Assembly: GCA_964409635.1 (NCBI GenBank)
Contig: CAYPEL010000050.1
Location: forward strand, 1 to 16,413
DNA: 16,413 nucleotides
From: CAYPEL01 sp964409635
GTDB lineage: Bacteria; Pseudomonadota; Gammaproteobacteria; DSM-19610
Direction of reading: 5' to 3'
Positions 14,689 to 16,413 of this stretch are shown one piece after another. Every line of letters starts with the position of its first letter. Positions within the stretch are counted from its first letter, which is position 1. A program made the position numbers and the translations under genes. The notes under the pieces are model-generated. The model did no database searches and was not told the origin of the DNA. It saw only the letters and a list, made by a program, of their open reading frames with translations.

Positions 14689-15021
14689 ATGAATATGACT
14701 AAACCAGCAATTATACATCTTGATTCCCTGATGAACCCAGATGGATTTCTAAACGACCCTCAACTGTGGACAGAGGATATCGCAACTGCAATTGCTCATC
14801 AGGACAGCCTTCCGGTATTGACACATGATCACTGGGTTGTGATCCATGAACTGCGGAAACACTATCAACGTTTTGGCGCCGCCCTGCCTGCTTTCAGCCA
14901 TATCTGTAACTTGCACCACCTGGGTAAACATTGCGTCGGCAGACTGTTTCGCAGCGAGCGTGAAGCATGGCGTATTTCTGGCTTACCCGACCCGGGCGAA
15001 GAGGCCAAGGCCTATTTATAA
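14689..15021 (+). CDS. DsrC/TusE-like protein lacking the conserved C-terminal cysteines
   Basis: A 110-residue protein of the DsrC/TusE/DsvC fold. It shows PDGFLNDPQLWTEDIATAIA near the start, LTHDHWVVIHELRKHYQRFGAALPAF in the middle, and RLFRSEREAWRISGLPDP at the end, matching the family ending LFPxgPxxQACKIAGLPKPTGCV. In true DsrC two cysteines in this tail carry the sulfur or trisulfide; here the first is replaced (REAWRISGLP) and the last is missing (EEAKAYL), leaving only C72 and C82 elsewhere. It therefore cannot do standard sulfur transfer; cysteine-less homologues have been proposed to be regulatory. ATG 14689 is preferred over TTG 14683 or ATG 14695 because GGGG sits nine bases ahead. 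TTGACA at 14610 is a possible -35, with no good -10. Confidence 0.82.
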   Translation: MNMTKPAIIHLDSLMNPDGFLNDPQLWTEDIATAIAHQDSLPVLTHDHWVVIHELRKHYQRFGAALPAFSHICNLHHLGKHCVGRLFRSEREAWRISGLPDPGEEAKAYL

Positions 15022-15150
15022 AGATCGGAAAAACCACTCCGTCTGGGGGCAACAACGATGAAACGATGGCTCTATTTCCTATGACCCGGCTGTTTACACA
15101 CAACATCCGTAGTCAAAAATTTCTCAGTCGATCAACAGAATAGATCCAGG

Positions 15151-15183
15151 AGTATTAAACCTGGGGTTTAATACTTGTTGTTT
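15151..15183 (+). terminator. Probable intrinsic terminator after the DsrC-like gene
   Basis: AGTATTAAACC (15151-15161) and GGTTTAATACT (15165-15175) form a perfect 11-bp stem with a 3-base loop, followed by the T-rich TGTTGTTT. The stem is AT-rich, so strength is uncertain. It lies about 130 bases after the DsrC-like stop and about 70 before the exported-protein gene. Confidence 0.6.
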
Positions 15184-15245
15184 ATACGCATTAGAGATAA
15201 TCTTTTGGCATCTACCACCTCAAAGATTATTACGCCGAGCTTGCT

Positions 15246-15785
15246 ATGAGATTAATTTACCTGATTTTGGTTTTCTTGACGAGTTTTTCAGTATTCGCTG
15301 CGGATCCCCCGCAACCGGAAATGCCAACCAATAGTATGAACAACGACAGACTGGACAGTCTTATCAAGCGCCTGGACGACAAGGCGCAAGGTAAACCGGG
15401 TTTCTGGCGATTTCACATCGAAGATCGTGATGTTACAGTTATTACCGATGAAAAAGCAGATCGGATGCGGATTCTCGTACCCGTAACTGCTGTTGAATCA
15501 TTACAAGACGATGAACTGACACGCCTGATGCGATCCAACTTTGATGCAGCACTGGATGCACGCTATGCCATCGCTAAAGATATTGTCTGGGGCGCCTTTA
15601 TCCATCCCCTGTCGAGCCTGACTGACCACGAATTTCTTTCCGGCCTCGGCCAGACGGTTAACTTGTCGATTACCTTTCGCAAAAGCTACAGCTCCGGTGC
15701 GTTGATTTTCCGGGGTGGTGACAGCACGGATTTACAACGCCGTGAACTAATCGATCAACTGATAGAACGCGGGCTGGCTATCTGA
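15246..15785 (+). CDS. Exported protein of unknown function, 179 residues
   Basis: A signal peptide is clear (MRLIYLILVFLTSFSVFAAD, cleavage after residue 18 or 19), so the product is periplasmic or secreted. The mature part is a mixed alpha/beta single domain: SLIKRLDDKAQGKPGFWRFHIEDRDVTVITDEKADRMRILVPV, then LTRLMRSNFDAALDARYAIAKDIVWGAFIHPLSSLTDHEFLSGLGQTVNLSITF. The order (amphipathic helix, antiparallel strands, a helix with an N-x-x-A-A-L-D core, a strand naming the present state, a terminal helix) is reminiscent of the YbjN/CesT-like chaperone fold, but this is a weak impression. It has no cysteines. The ribosome binding site is weak and the gene appears to be a single unit between a terminator-like hairpin and a convergent rhodanese gene. 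Confidence 0.7.
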   Translation: MRLIYLILVFLTSFSVFAADPPQPEMPTNSMNNDRLDSLIKRLDDKAQGKPGFWRFHIEDRDVTVITDEKADRMRILVPVTAVESLQDDELTRLMRSNFDAALDARYAIAKDIVWGAFIHPLSSLTDHEFLSGLGQTVNLSITFRKSYSSGALIFRGGDSTDLQRRELIDQLIERGLAI

Positions 15786-15840
15786 TTGACCGCGGCACGC
15801 ATATCGGCACTTACTCCAATACAAGTAAGTTTCAGACGGT

Positions 15841-15863
15841 AGGTGCGAGTTTTATTCGCACCT
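15841..15863. repeat. Hairpin between the convergent exported-protein and rhodanese genes
   Basis: AGGTGCGA and TCGCACCT form a perfect 8-bp stem with a GTTTTAT loop, midway between two convergent stops. Neither side has a T-tract, so bidirectional termination is only possible; the AGGTGCGA...TCGCACCT core may instead be a copy of a dispersed palindrome. Confidence 0.4.
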
Positions 15864-15884
15864 GCAACAGAAAATTTTGCCGCA

Positions 15885-16413
15885 TTAAAACTGTCTGGAG
15901 TACGTTTGCAAACCCGCAGCCTTCCAGGCATCAATTCCGCCACGATACCACTTGACTTGCGTGTAACCAAGATTAATAGCCCGCAGCGCGGCATTGTATG
16001 ACATCCAGCATTGCACACCCTGGCAGTAAAACGCGACCGGGAGGTTTTTGTTTCCACTAGTCATCTTATTTAGATAATCGCTAAATTCCTTTTGGGCTTG
16101 GTCTTTAAACGTACCACCCTTTGCGGCACCAACAGCATTCTGCGCTCCCGGCAATCCTTCCGATTCGCCAAGCACATCAAAGACAACGATTTTATTGCCC
16201 TGTTGCTGCATAGCTTTATACAAGGCCTCGGTAGTAATCAGCTGGCCACCAGGAATTTGCGTAGGTGTCGGACTGTGCATCTGCCCGTTGTGTAATTGCT
16301 TGCTCGGTGCAATGCCAAAATCCTGATTTTCCATGCGCGCTACAGCTGAAAAGTTTGGATGACCGCCAGACATTGTGGTCTGCTGTTGCAGTGGATTTCC
16401 CTGCTGCCCTGGG
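15885..16413 (-). CDS. Rhodanese-like domain protein with C-x4-C-W active-site loop, partial
   Basis: The frame is open from the right edge of the window to a TAA at 15885. An internal ATG at 16373 would give 162 residues, but the codons before it (PGQQGNPLQQQTT) continue without a stop, so the true start may lie outside. After a Gln/Pro-rich segment come SPTPTQIPGGQLITTEALYKAMQ, VVFDVLGE (63-70 from that ATG), and the rhodanese active-site loop FYCQGVQCWMSYNAALRA, with C117 as the expected persulfide-forming cysteine and C122-W following. KWYRGGIDAWKAAGL (141-155) is the usual rhodanese end. It is related in pattern to the PQQ-associated CXXCW group. Rhodaneses transfer sulfane sulfur to thiol acceptors. 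Location is uncertain because the N-terminus is missing. Confidence 0.85.
   Translation of the reverse strand, partial: PGQQGNPLQQQTTMSGGHPNFSAVARMENQDFGIAPSKQLHNGQMHSPTPTQIPGGQLITTEALYKAMQQQGNKIVVFDVLGESEGLPGAQNAVGAAKGGTFKDQAQKEFSDYLNKMTSGNKNLPVAFYCQGVQCWMSYNAALRAINLGYTQVKWYRGGIDAWKAAGLQTYSRQF

Overview
The window looks like gammaproteobacterial chromosome. The best evidence is the minus-strand backbone of glnE (glutamine synthetase adenylyltransferase), ilvE, a small CHCC zinc-ribbon gene and lipopolysaccharide-type genes; glnE and ilvE next to LPS-core genes is a familiar arrangement in this class, for example in Pseudomonas. A VPLPP-type PEP-CTERM protein, a DsrC-like protein, a DsrE-like domain and a rhodanese would suit an environmental sulfur- or C1-metabolising lineage, but I cannot name the genus. 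No tRNA, rRNA or CRISPR array was seen.

Layout. (1) 1-3621, minus strand: a tightly overlapping envelope-polysaccharide operon transcribed as ELM1-family protein, GT4 glycosyltransferase, polysaccharide deacetylase, then a second ELM1-family protein that runs off the left edge. (2) 3664-3815: a nested palindromic, MITE-like repeat. (3) 3822-4982, minus: the zinc-ribbon gene and ilvE. (4) 5095-7457, plus: a type II restriction-modification pair, visibly more AT-rich than its surroundings and placed between ilvE and glnE. The methyltransferase has an N-terminal helix-turn-helix, and a perfect 14-bp inverted repeat overlaps its promoter and its first codons, which suggests self-repression. (5) 7473-10388, minus: glnE. 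(6) 10449-10564: a second long inverted repeat. (7) 10641-11944, plus: an ECF-type sigma factor translationally coupled to a membrane anti-sigma-like protein whose extracytoplasmic part resembles DsrE. (8) 12617-13952: a PEP-CTERM protein and a CpsD/BY-kinase-like ATPase. (9) 13976-16413: small unknown genes, a DsrC-like protein lacking the C-terminal cysteines, an exported protein of unknown function, and a rhodanese running off the right edge on the minus strand.

How the parts may work together. Region 1 builds or modifies a surface glycan. IlvE and GlnE are housekeeping nitrogen and amino-acid functions. The RM pair is a probable horizontal insertion. From 10.6 kb onward three different sulfur-relay folds (DsrE-like, DsrC-like, rhodanese) lie within 6 kb of a sigma/anti-sigma pair and an exopolysaccharide-type PEP-CTERM/kinase pair. 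A sulfur- or redox-responsive envelope regulon is a hypothesis from proximity, not something the sequence proves.
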